From Litoditis marina (Eukaryota > Nematoda > Chromadorea > Rhabditida > Rhabditidae): 64,000 bases of DNA. The notes under the pieces are model-generated. The model did no database searches, was not told the DNA's origin, and saw nothing but the letters and a program-made list of their open reading frames with translations. Every line of letters starts with the position of its first letter. Positions within the stretch are counted from its first letter, which is position 1. A program made the translations under genes and the position numbers. This document shows positions 43,633-54,115 of the stretch, one piece after another. The stretch spans positions 15,353,634-15,417,633 of the forward strand of contig OZ038435.1 of NCBI GenBank assembly GCA_964036275.1. Direction: 5' to 3'.

Positions 43633-44958
43633 TGTGAACCCTGTCTTATAGATGCAAGAGCAATCTCCACCTCAGCATATCTTAATTTTGCAGACACAAT
43701 GCTTGCGGTGTGGGACGGATTGAGGCAAAAAAAAAACGTATCGCCGATAATGTTACAATTTCACCCGGTGAGTTTAAGTTATACTCTCATCAGAAGTAGA
43801 ATAGATTTATTCAACATGTGACTTTCCACATTTTGAAATGTGGCACTCCAATTGTTGGATAAAAGAAGGAAAAAATAGATGGAAGAATGGTATCCCTGTT
43901 ACGCGCTTGTAGTTATAGATGGACGCAATTTGCAGTGTAGTACGATTGAACGGTGATTGTACCTGTTTTTGTAGTGACGTAATTATTATGAAACACTTTC
44001 GGGATTATCTATTTATATTATTGTAGAGATGATTTTGTGACGTTAGGTTTCGTTGGGACTATATCAAAACCGGGATTCAAATTGGAATTATCATGATAAT
44101 ATTATCAACAGACAGTTCTAAACACTTATGAGTCACGAATAAAAAATGTGCAATTCCAATAATTAATAAGCGACTGCAGGAAACAAATTGTCGAGGATAT
44201 GTGCAAGAACCCGTAACTGTCAAAGGGAAGGCTAGGCGTGGGAGACGAGAGTTGGCAAGGCTTCTCTTTGGACCGGGCAGCTGGAGCAGGCTGGAGGTGG
44301 ACGGGTGGCATTGAAGTGACGAACGCAACTAACCGACCGGGTATAGCCTGGCTGCAGAAGGTGCAACCACCAACCTCCCCCAATAAGTTACGAGCGCACG
44401 ATGGTCGATGATCAGAAAGTCAGGATTTTCTAAACATGATGAAGGAGAGAGAGTACAGGGACATAGTGAACTGATACGATCACGAATACAAGCATTATGG
44501 CAAGCTAAACACTCGTTTTTACTTCTGTGAGTTACATGAATCACTCAATTTATGTGAAACTACGTCTAGTATTCCCAACCAAACCATCACCAAAATCTGT
44601 TGCTAGTACTATGAAGATAAAAAGGCTGATAGGACAATCGACCGTTCAATATAAGTACAACCTGGATATGATACTGATAGGAGATGAAGAAAGTAATTTT
44701 GTGTAGTTTAGCGCTGTAGTCTACAAACGGTTGCGGCAATAGTTCGATAGTTTGGAGTGCCACGACTACTAATACAATACATCATAATCACAATATCATA
44801 TCTTTGATCCCTGGTGAGAATGGAGCATCATGGACTGTTCATGGGGGAGCGTACGACAGTAGAATGGCAGTAAACCAACGCAAGTGATCAACAACTGATG
44901 TTGTTGCCAGAGGGGGCCAGAGAAATTCCATGAACTGTAATTGATCATTCTCGCCAAA

Positions 44959-47763
44959 TTATTCAAAGGGTGAGGCTAGTTGAAGTAAATCAAGAATATT
45001 CTCTTTTCTGATAAGTTTGCGGAAGGCATCGGACGTACTAAGACAGGTTAAGTGTGGTGGTAGTTTTGGGTACCACTTAGCAACCCGAATAAAAAAAGCA
45101 TTTTCATTGGTCATAGTACTGTACCTAGGGATATCAAATGAAAAACCATTGCGATTATACGTGTTGCCACGCTCACCACAAGGACGGAACGAAAAATATT
45201 TACTCACCTCCATCTGTACGTCTTTTTTCAAAATTCTTTGACGCAATACCAAATCTTGCTTAATACGTCGTTCAAACAGGGTTTCAAGACCAAGAAACTT
45301 GATCCTATCTCTGTAACTTGCCCTACCGTCTGCCAATCTGCACCTACCGTACACAATTCTTGAAAAAATACGCTGAACCTTTTCTATATTACGTATATCA
45401 CCTAGTTTATGAGGAGACCAGACAGATGAGCAGTAATCAAGATATGGCAAAACGTAGCATTTGAAACACCTAACAAACAAAATTGCATCATTTTGGTGCA
45501 ATATTCTGAATATTGTGAACATTTTACCTAGTGCCCTCCTGATAACTATAGATAGATCAAACAAATTACGAGCGTTGGTCACCAAATAGACTCCAAGATC
45601 ACGAGCTTTCTCTGTGGTTTCAATTACATCTCCATTCTCAAATGTATAGGAAATTGGATTCGGACAGGTACTCATCATGAAACACTTAGAATGAGAAATC
45701 GTGAGTTGCCAGTCTAAGCAAAACTTCTCGAGACTTTTGAGGGCTACAATGAGATCATTTCTGCTATCGTTCTCAGATGTGTAAGTACATGACAATTTTA
45801 TGTCATCAGCAAATGTATATAGCGACACATGGTTTGGCAGGTGCAAGCTTTTGGGTAGGTCAGAAAGGTATATTATGAAAAGAATCGGACCCAGTACAGA
45901 TCCCTGTGGAACACCACTATTGGCAGTATAGAATGATGACAATTCCGATCCGAACGTAACAGCAAACTGTCTTTCAACCAAAAAAGAACGCATCCAGTTC
46001 AACCAAACACCTCTGAATCCTAAGCACTCCATTTTGAAGAGCAATTTTTCGTGTGAAACTTTATCAAAAGCCTTAGCCAAGTCAGTGTAAATTGTGTCAC
46101 ACCATCCCTTATTTGCTTGAGCTTTGTTTCGTTCAAACATGAATTCCAAAAGTTGTATCTCACAATTTTTCTCAGCCACAAAACCATACTGAGATGGGGG
46201 AATCAACTTGAACCGGTTTATCCACTTTCTGATTCTCACGCACAGTAGTTTTTCCATTGCTTTTGAAGTACCACAATTGATAGAAATGGGTCGATAGTGA
46301 GACACTAAAGTTGGAGATGCAATTTTGGGTACAGGCGTAACAATTGAGTATTTCCACATAGTAGGAACAGTACCGTCCATTATTGACACATTATAAATGA
46401 TTGACAATGGCTCAGAGAGCTCTCTAGCGCATTTTTGCAGAAAAAATTGTGGTATGTTGTCCAGACTTGTAGAACATGAGTTATTCAATTTCTTCAAACA
46501 CTTCTCAACTTCGTAAGGATAGAAAGTAGGTGTTGAAATACAACTTTGCAGCTTTTCAACTACTGGAGGAGCATGCCCATTATCTTTTTCATAGACTGTT
46601 TCGAAATATTTGGCTACACCCTCTGCTTTACGTAAGTTGCCATATAAGTAGTTTCCACCCAAGTCAGATAGTGACTTGCAAAGCGTTCTCGATGATGTAC
46701 GTGATTTGATGTACGCATGCAAATTTTTGTTTAGCATGTTACCAAATAATTTCTTCTCTCTATTCCGCAAAAATTTCTCAATGAGCTTTGAAATCTTCAT
46801 ACTAAGTTTCTTGAATTTGTTACAGTTATCTCCAATACTTACTCTCGCATAAAGTTGTTCTCGTTCACGTAGAAGGTTTTGGATGTAGAACGGGTACTTT
46901 TCAAATGGAGACCTGGTTTGTTTTAATGGCACAGTAGTTTCGAAAATTGAGTAAAGAATTTTACAAAAAATCGAATACATATCATCAACTGTGGGATGAG
47001 TGGAAAATACATTGAACCAGTCCACTGCAATAAGTTTTTGCCTAATAACATCATAGTTCGCTTTTCTGAAATCAGGCTTTGGCACAATTGTTTCTAGTAA
47101 AGTGGACATTTCAATGTGGAATTTAACAATACTGTGATCACAATTTGATAGTCCCGATGTTACCTTAACGTTACTAACTGAGCTAGCTTCTGAAATGACC
47201 AAATCTAAAATATTTTCACCCCGTGTAGGAGTTTTAACATGCTGCATAAGATTCATACTAGTTATTGAATTGAGAAATTCGTTCTCTGCATTTCCAGAAC
47301 ATGATTGATCTGCCCAATCAATGTTATAGTTAAAATCACCACAAAGAACTACAGTATGAGGGACGGACAGTAAATCGCAAATTAGGCTGTTTACTTCAGA
47401 GCTTTCCAAAGCAGTCAGGTTGGGTGGACGATAAACACAAAGTAAACGCATTTTCGCCAAGTTGTGCGTATCATAAACATCAATGCAAACTGAATTTGCC
47501 TTTGAATTTTGGACGTAAACAATGGTTTCAAATTGCAAAAAGTCTCTTAGAAATATTGCTACACCACCACCGCGACCTTTTCGGTCATTTCTCAGTACTA
47601 AATAAGGAAGACAACCTACAATTTCGCTATCACTGATGTTGCTATTCAACCAAGTTTCAGTACAACACACAATACTTGGCTTATTCTCACTCAAATAAAC
47701 TCTAAATTCGTCAATTTTGTTCACAATGCTACGACAGTTCAGAAGTGCACAATGTAATGAATC
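44959..47763 (-). CDS. CR1-like retrotransposon ORF2: APE endonuclease and reverse transcriptase
   Basis: The frame is open from just after an in-frame TAA near 47766. The conserved endonuclease start (LLNCRSIVNKIDEF) lies before the first possible GTG (47724), and no ATG precedes it, so initiation must be non-ATG or coupled to ORF1 termination. Endonuclease landmarks: CCTETWLNS, LCVYRPPN, CGDFNYNIDWAD and NCDHSIVKFH. Reverse transcriptase: HYRPISINCG, SQYGFVAEKN, IYTDLAKAFDKVSHEK, NSGVPQGSVLGPILFIIY and catalytic FADD in YTFADDIKLS. About 930 residues without a stop. Same enzyme roles as the ORF2 at 23222-25993, but the sequence is clearly a different family. Confidence 0.9.
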   Translation of the reverse strand, partial: DSLHCALLNCRSIVNKIDEFRVYLSENKPSIVCCTETWLNSNISDSEIVGCLPYLVLRNDRKGRGGGVAIFLRDFLQFETIVYVQNSKANSVCIDVYDTHNLAKMRLLCVYRPPNLTALESSEVNSLICDLLSVPHTVVLCGDFNYNIDWADQSCSGNAENEFLNSITSMNLMQHVKTPTRGENILDLVISEASSVSNVKVTSGLSNCDHSIVKFHIEMSTLLETIVPKPDFRKANYDVIRQKLIAVDWFNVFSTHPTVDDMYSIFCKILYSIFETTVPLKQTRSPFEKYPFYIQNLLREREQLYARVSIGDNCNKFKKLSMKISKLIEKFLRNREKKLFGNMLNKNLHAYIKSRTSSRTLCKSLSDLGGNYLYGNLRKAEGVAKYFETVYEKDNGHAPPVVEKLQSCISTPTFYPYEVEKCLKKLNNSCSTSLDNIPQFFLQKCARELSEPLSIIYNVSIMDGTVPTMWKYSIVTPVPKIASPTLVSHYRPISINCGTSKAMEKLLCVRIRKWINRFKLIPPSQYGFVAEKNCEIQLLEFMFERNKAQANKGWCDTIYTDLAKAFDKVSHEKLLFKMECLGFRGVWLNWMRSFLVERQFAVTFGSELSSFYTANSGVPQGSVLGPILFIIYLSDLPKSLHLPNHVSLYTFADDIKLSCTYTSENDSRNDLIVALKSLEKFCLDWQLTISHSKCFMMSTCPNPISYTFENGDVIETTEKARDLGVYLVTNARNLFDLSIVIRRALGKMFTIFRILHQNDAILFVRCFKCYVLPYLDYCSSVWSPHKLGDIRNIEKVQRIFSRIVYGRCRLADGRASYRDRIKFLGLETLFERRIKQDLVLRQRILKKDVQMEVSKYFSFRPCGERGNTYNRNGFSFDIPRYSTMTNENAFFIRVAKWYPKLPPHLTCLSTSDAFRKLIRKENILDLLQLASPFE

Positions 47764-47779
47764 TGAAACAACTTATCAT

Positions 47780-48700
47780 TCAGTTTCCCTGAGTGATAGT
47801 AGATTGGGAATCGGTAGAAGGATTGGATGGTTGCATGACGGTTTTATTGTTATCAACAACAGTTGTATCTACTACAGAGTCAGATTGATTTGCATTCAGC
47901 ACGTGCTTTACCACGTCGACGGCTTCATTTTCTTTTGCGTCGGTTGCATCTTGGTTGTTTGAAGCTGAGTTTACAGGTTTACGGCGGCGACGTGTTATAT
48001 CTTGGTCAGAGAATTGCGAAACAGGGACATCAGTCGAAACATCCTTGAATTTTGTGGCCTCTAGCAAGGCGATAACATTGGTCCCATCAGCAAATTTGAC
48101 TTTGTTTCGATACAACACCTGACGATAAATGTGCAAACGATCCGAAGGAAAAGCCGATTTCATTGCACGTTTCAACTGCACGAGATTCCGCAGAACTTTT
48201 TTTCCTTCCATGGTCAGAGACTCTCGCACATAGATACCCTTGGTTGTAGCGTTGGAAAATAGTAAATGGGCCTGGCTGACAGCAGCATGAGCAATATGGC
48301 TCGATGGGAAAATAACCTTAGTGAGACGAGTGACATTGGGAGTATAGGCTCCCATACGGAAGGTAGTAACAGGGGGCGAATTTATGTTGAGAACCTTGAG
48401 AATGTTCCATAGATTATTGTCGTCCTGTTCTCGACCAGCTTTGCCAAATTGTTCAGATTCAGGGATACCCGATATTACAATACTTCTGCGTCGCTCTTCT
48501 TCTTTTTCGGGAGACAGAGGTACAATAATTTCAGGAATATGGTCACTTCCAGGCGCTTGTTGAGTCCGTTGATCCGAGTTGTGATCTTGATCACTCGTTT
48601 TATCAATCATTACCGAAAGGCCAACAACGATTTGCAACATGAGACCGGAAGGAATTTGTTTCGCTATTTCAAACCGTTTGTCTCGATCTGGAGTAGACAA
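47780..48700 (-). CDS. CR1-like retrotransposon ORF1
   Basis: About 306 codons; the open frame begins with TTG right after a TAG, so the true start is probably upstream. The reading 48876-48770 (starting DTISFSLDQLQELKQ) could be a first exon: CAG|GTTGG at 48770 and TGCGTAG| before 48701 would remove ~68 bp and keep the frame. Residues ~70-170 match ORF1 of the other element (RRSIVISGIPES, PPVTTFRMG, GIYVRESLT). The C-terminal 70 residues are polar, with a basic patch RRRRK. ORF1 ends GN-stop immediately before ORF2. Confidence 0.75.
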   Translation of the reverse strand: MSTPDRDKRFEIAKQIPSGLMLQIVVGLSVMIDKTSDQDHNSDQRTQQAPGSDHIPEIIVPLSPEKEEERRRSIVISGIPESEQFGKAGREQDDNNLWNILKVLNINSPPVTTFRMGAYTPNVTRLTKVIFPSSHIAHAAVSQAHLLFSNATTKGIYVRESLTMEGKKVLRNLVQLKRAMKSAFPSDRLHIYRQVLYRNKVKFADGTNVIALLEATKFKDVSTDVPVSQFSDQDITRRRRKPVNSASNNQDATDAKENEAVDVVKHVLNANQSDSVVDTTVVDNNKTVMQPSNPSTDSQSTITQGN

Positions 48701-49005
48701 CTACGCAGATACAAACTTATCATATTGAGACATTTGTTGGTATACGAGAGAAAGAAATGAAAACCAACCTGCTTCAGCGCGCGCAGAAACTTACTCAAAT
48801 AGTTGTTCTCAATTTGTACAGACAACGTTTGTTTCAGCTCCTGAAGTTGATCCAAACTAAAAGAAATCGTGTCCAATCTTCTTTCTCAACAAAAATTCAC
48901 GTTCAAAAGTAGTTGAAGCGTTTCGTGACCTTAGTTTGTGTTTTTTCTCTGATTTTTTTTGACTGAGGCTCGGTTAATAGTTTCGAATAACGATTTATTT
49001 TACAG

Positions 49006-52000
49006 AAGTTCTTGCTCAGCCGAAGTTATCTACTAAGTGGAGTTTTTTGTTACGAGTGTGGAGAAGTTTTCAATGTTCCGATTAATCGCCATCGCCAGCA
49101 GTTCCACAAGCAGGACCTATCAAAGGTTAGTTTTTCGAGTTACCGCTTATTAAATAATCAACGAAATCCGTCAAAACTTGAAATTAAAAACAAAACCTTG
49201 ACTATTAACATTGCCAGTTAGGTGAGAATATCTTTTTTATCAATGTTTTTCGGAAAATTTTAATTTCTCCACCACTTTTTATTCTAGTCGAGAAATGAGC
49301 CGCGATCAGGAAATTTTCTCGGAATGTTATTAAATGATTTCTAGGAATGTTGTTACGTATAGTCGGTACCAAATTTATAAATTTTTGTATTTTTCCGGCA
49401 TCGAACCTGCAAGCAAAACATTGTTAGCAGGGCGCTAACCACTGCGCTATTAGAGCACATCACCAGCAAGCTTTGGTTTGGAATCGAAGACATGTGCGCG
49501 TACACAGCGAAAAGTGAGATATCCAGTACCCTCATACCTTTCCGTTTTTTGACGACTGTGCTGGAATCTAATAACCAAACTTATTCGTAATTCTGCTGAA
49601 TCGAGAGAAACGTGAACAAAGGAATTTCTTTCAGGATTTGAAAAATCTGGAGGTTGTTCTAAACTGTCACACAAGTCGAAGCGTTATTGATTTTCGAAAA
49701 CTCACCGTCAGACCACGAACAGTGCAACAATCGCTCCTCGCCAAGGGCATTTTGAGTTTGGTTCTGGAGACAGGGATACCCGTTCTATGTAAGGTACGTT
49801 TATAACTACAATTTGTCATATGCCGTGTTAACTGGCTCAGTTTTCAATAGTCTATGTGTATTTTGTTTGTTCTCAATGTTACCATTAAGTTCTTTGAAAA
49901 TGGGCACGAAATCTGTTGAACGATTATTAGCGCAGAAGTTAATAGTTTGCCATTCGAAATATGCTCATGTAACCTACATGCTACTTGAGCTCACAAAATA
50001 CGACCACAGGGTTGATTTCTTCTGTCGGTAATAACTATTGGTCTCTGAATTTATTTGCGATCAAAGCGTAATAAAAATTATTTTCAAGGAAATTTGTGAG
50101 TATGTCGGTCCTTACACTGATGCCGTAGACGATGGTCCTCAATCTACTTCATCACATGTGGGTACTTTTTCTGTCCGAGACAGCATCTAACTGGATGGTG
50201 ATGAAACGCAGTCAAAATATAGTGAACATGCGTAACAGCGTAACCTCAAAAACGGTGCTAGGTAGTTACTGGGTTATACTCGGGAAGAGGCATTTTACTA
50301 GCACTGAAACCTGGAAAAGCATCTTTATGTTGGCTTAAAATTTTTTTAATCCAACATAAAGATAACGAGGGGGAATGGATACCCATTTCATAACTGCAGT
50401 TCAGAGAGTTTTTTTCAGAATTTTTTTTCTGCTTAGTTTGTCAATCGAGAGAGATGTCTCGTATTTTGTCATTTCAGGTCAAAAATTGTAGCTGCGATGT
50501 CGTCAGAGCTGAAAACTATGATTTGTGAATTCGGCTTATTGGCGGCCAATCTTTATTTTTAATGTTTTTCTTACTGCAAAATCTTAAATCAATTAAGAAC
50601 TTTCGAATAGAAAAATTTGAATATTGACATGTGTCACGTTGAGTTTTTGTTTCAGATATTGAAGAGAGAACGTCGTATTGTGGAGATGGATGAAGAAATA
50701 GCGAGATTAAAAGAGCGGCATGCGATGAAAGTATGCGAAGTATGCGATGAAAATTTTGATGGTCAGTTTTTTTTCTAAAGTTTAGTGACTGGCAGACGTT
50801 AGTAAGCATCCATTACTCATTTTTTGGTAATTCAAGTAGTATATAGCGGGAAACAGGAGCTCGTAATCATCATAGTACGTCTGAGTTATCATTTTTAGGG
50901 GTTGTTGTTTCATTCGTATCTCATTTCTTTCTTGACTCACTCATGTTCTTTTGTTATTTTATTCGAGGGGGTTTAGTGGTTAGTGGTTGGCAGTTGGCTG
51001 TCGTTTGACTGACTCGCACACTTAAAGTAAAGTGACAAACGGATGAAATACCGTACACAATTAATTTTTTTAAACTGTCATTGAATTAAATTAATGGTTG
51101 AGAAGTGAGAAAATACAGTATGAATATAGTCACTTGGCTGCATTAATTGTCGTAAAAGAGGTGAAAGCAAAGAGTAGAGGGCTAGAGGGTGATCGTATCG
51201 GCGGCAACCTTTTTATGATCAGTTTTCTATATGTGGAATAATTTAGAGGAAACTGAAGAAATATTCAACGAAATGCCGAAACTTCTCGAATTTGTCAGAG
51301 GTTGAGTTACAGATGAGTCGTTTACAGGTGTCAATAACAGTGCTGTGTCGGCGTCGAATGTGCCATCAAAGCGACAGCCGCAGTCGTTATCGATAAATCA
51401 TTTGTGCTCGTCCGCTCCTCCCATGGTGAGTTTGGCTTACGCCAGTAAGTTGCGAACATTTTACAAAAACCTCCGTTTTCCGGCGTGATACGTGAAACTT
51501 CACGATTTTCATCAGAAAATAATCAGTTGTCGTGTTTACCGAGAAGACCGTTTATCGAACTTCACTGACTATACGGACAACTTTGCTGGAGTATGGCCAT
51601 TTTGATGTCGCGATGCGACCTTTTCAAAGAACTATTGTGGTGAGAAAGGAAATGTTTTTTCAACGTGTCTTGTTTCAGGTTGACGTTACTCCGGCCCCCG
51701 TCTCGAAGTTGGTAGGAAAACGGTCCTCTCGAAAGATAGCCGATGGTGCCATCGTATGTTGCTCCTCCTTATTCTGTTTCTACACCAATCTAATTGAGAA
51801 ATCCTCTTTTTTCCAGTTGTAAGCAAAGTATGGAGATAAGTTTGAAGGAAGGGCGTTTCGTGAATACCTCAAGTTTGAGATTTAAAAGAGAGACATTTGA
51901 TTTTGATGAATGCTGTCGCTAGTAATTTCACCAAACGGTAAGATGTAACAAATCACATGTCTGAGAAGTCCTGTCAGTATGAGCTTTGACAGATTAACTA

Positions 52001-52656
52001 AGTTTTGCTCTCTTCTCAATGTGTTTGGTTCGAAAATTAGATGCGAACTTTTTTTTAGGAACTATTGTGGTGAGAGAGAAAATGTTTCTTTCAACGTGTC
52101 TCGTTCCAGACTAAGGTTCCTCCGGCCCCTGTGTCGAAATTGGGAGAGAAACTCTCTTCTCGGAAGACAACCGATGGTGCCATCGTATGTTGCTCCTCCT
52201 TATTTTGTTTCTACACCAATCTAATTGAGAAATCCTCTTTTTTTCAGTTGTAAGCAAAGTATGAAGATAAGTTTGACGGAAGGGCGTTTCGTGAATACCT
52301 CAAGTTTGGGATTTAAAAGAGAGACATTTGATTTTGATGAGTGCTGTCGCTAGTAATTTCACCAAACGGTAAGATGTAACAAATCACATGTTTGAGAAGT
52401 TCTGTCAGTATGAGCAGCATACGATGGCACCTTCGGCTATCTTCCGAGAAGAGAGGAAGAAAACAAATTAACTAAGTTCTGATTTCTTCTCAATGTGTTT
52501 GGTTTGTAAATTAGATGCGAACTTTTTGAAGAACTATTGTGGTAAGAAAGGAACTGTCTTTTTCAACGTGTCTTATTTTAGACCGACGCCTCGTCTGCTT
52601 CCGCTGTCAAGTTACCTGCCAAGCAGAAGACCACCTGTCGACGTTGGAGATTTTAG
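49006..52656 (+). CDS. Small zinc-finger protein with a triplicated 75-bp exon (5' end uncertain)
   Basis: Exons 49006-49125, 49635-49793, 50656-50761, 51328-51425, 51679-51753, 52110-52184 and 52582-52656 join in frame; 235 residues, TAG at 52654. No ATG is found before the finger, so at least one 5' exon is missing; the retrotransposon at 44950-48880 lies directly upstream. Residues ~14-34 form a C2H2 finger (FCYECGEVFNVPINRHRQQFH). Exon 3 has a CEVCDENFDG Cys pair that might be half of another zinc site after an Arg/Glu helix. The last three exons are each 75 bp and related (PAPVSKLVGKRSSRK, PAPVSKLGEKLSSRK, SASAVKLPAKQKTTCRR), giving a basic tail that could serve as nuclear localisation. 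I do not recognise the gene; nucleic-acid binding is inferred. Confidence 0.65.
49366..49533 (-). repeat. tRNA-like (SINE-type) repeat, copy 2
   Basis: Minus strand: TAGCGCAGTGGTTAGCG (A-box-like with a GCGC D-stem) and GGTTCGATGCC (B-box). Flanks match copy 1 at 11866-12034: GTACCAAATTTATAAATTT on one side, ACACAGCGAAAAGTGAGAT on the other. The anticodon stem has a 16-nt loop, so it is not a working tRNA. It lies in an intron of the zinc-finger gene. Confidence 0.55.
52417..52453 (-). repeat. Inverted fragment of the duplicated exon
   Basis: CATACGATGGCACCTTCGGC and the following CTTCCGAGAAGAGAGG are the reverse complement of the 3' end and donor of the exon copies ending at 51753 and 52184. 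It is an inverted partial copy inside the intron before the last exon. Confidence 0.8.
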
Positions 52657-53200
52657 TACACGTGTACAGTAACAATTAGTTTTGTGTTAATCGATTTTTC
52701 CGTATCTGGGTTTTTCCGTTTCCCTGTCAGATGAATACTCTTATGGAGGAGTATTATGTGTTTATGAAGATTTTGTGAACTGTTTTTATTAGAGAAAAGC
52801 AGAATAGATATTTATCCGGTTGAACATTAAATTATCAGCTCTGATTTTGACCGATAGCTAAAACAAGTCTTCCTGCCCATCTGACTATCATGCTAGTTTG
52901 AGCAATAAGAGCATAATCGGAAAACTCGTCTGAAATAGTAGATGTGCGTGTACAAAAAAGACAGCCTGATTCTCTGCGGAAAAAAACACAAGTCGCTAAT
53001 AACAGTTATCTCTATAAAACAAATTTCTCCATGCTCTCCATTTTTACAAACCACGTGGCTATTCCAATCTCCTAATCAATTTATGCCCAATCCAGGCAAT
53101 TTCTCTGGTTTTCATCACGAGAAAAATGGAGAAACTAGACAATCAAAATGAAGAAACTAGACAACTGTTATTTTCGCCGCCGTACCATATGTCACATACT

Positions 53201-53721
53201 CATGAAAATTGGGGCCCAACGACTGTGAGATTTGTTTTCTGCTGTGCGCCTCTTAGACAACTACGCTCAAATGGAGCAGCTACTGCTAAAAAAACCAAAA
53301 AATACTAATATAACCAAGTATAACTGTTTATTACAAACATACAAAAGTCGTAAAATATTTTTTCAAATATGTAATCTCAAATCTACAAATCACAGATGTT
53401 AACTCAGTGTAGTCGAATATAGAGTTCCTGGTTTTGTGCACAATGGTTTGCAGTTTTCATTACTTCAATTCTAGGTGCTATAACGCTTGGCATATTATTC
53501 AACAGTTGTTCTCTCTTTCGCAGCTGTGATTTGTAGATTCTAGTTTACAGGTTTGAAAAAATATTTTACGACTTTTGTATGTTTGTAATGAACATAGTTA
53601 TACTAGAGTATATTAGTATTTTTTGGTTTTTGTAGCAGTAGCTGCTCCATTTGGGAGTAGTTGTCTAAGGGGCGCACAGCAGAAGACAAATCTCACAGTC
53701 GTTGGGCCCCCACTTTTCATG
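53201..53721. mobile_element. Large foldback element
   Basis: Arms 53201-53394 and 53524-53721 are about 195 bp each and ~90% complementary; both contain TACAAAAGTCGTAAAATATT in opposite orientation. The loop is about 130 bp. Lies 0.5 kb downstream of the zinc-finger gene. No ORF. Confidence 0.85.
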
Positions 53722-54115
53722 AATTTTTCTTTTATTGTATACAGGTCGTAGGTGTGTAGAGAGGTGGTTTGATCTGTACGGTGAAGATAAAATTGTTTTC
53801 TTAATCGACCACTTGTTAAGTATTACCATCATTCGAAAAAAAAATATGACATCAATATTGAAGTTCTGGAAACTTACTCTTTCTGCCCTTCAGAATCCCA
53901 GAATACGTGTTTGAATGAAGTTTCATCGTGAATTTACCATTTTTAAGATATTTTCGGCATTTGGAAGTATATTTCACGTTAATTCTGCACTTTTAAAAAT
54001 GACGTCATCTGCTCTCCAGAATCCTGAAGGACGTCAAGAATAGAATACTTCAAATGCAGAAAAAGTCACGATGGCATCATATTTCAATTTTCGAGCAAAT
54101 TCTGTACAAAAGCAT
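53722..54115. other. Unique spacer before the minisatellite
   Basis: No gene or repeat recognised; AT-rich sequence leading into the first GCATATTCTAAACGCATCTG unit. Confidence 0.4.

Larger units (their letters stand above)
35161..44949. other. Repeat-rich stretch without a secure gene
   Basis: Contents: several MITEs (listed separately), G/C homopolymer tracts (37046-37375), a PIF-like element (39326-40136), a TTCGAG-rich element (43028-43632) and a pyrimidine-rich stretch at 44130-44390 that may be 3' sequence of the next retrotransposon. Weak exon-like pieces occur at 37510-37635 (minus, KIDRLPDEPMEEYYHSPKIR), 39211-40161 (plus, split by the PIF-like element) and 41549-41656 (plus); none forms a convincing gene. 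Confidence 0.45.
44950..48880 (-). mobile_element. Second CR1-like non-LTR retrotransposon, apparently intact
   Basis: Intact ORF1 (48700-47780, possibly with a first exon up to 48876) and ORF2 (to 44959) on the minus strand. Its proteins differ strongly from the element at 22200-26220, so it belongs to another family of the same group. The 3' end is not defined; the sequence down to about 44050 may belong to it. I found no ATCA-type tail. Confidence 0.8.

Noticed and set aside
44126..44544. Minus-strand open frames rich in Pro/Ser
   Set aside because: Pyrimidine-rich sequence that may be 3' untranslated DNA of the second retrotransposon; no start or family signature.
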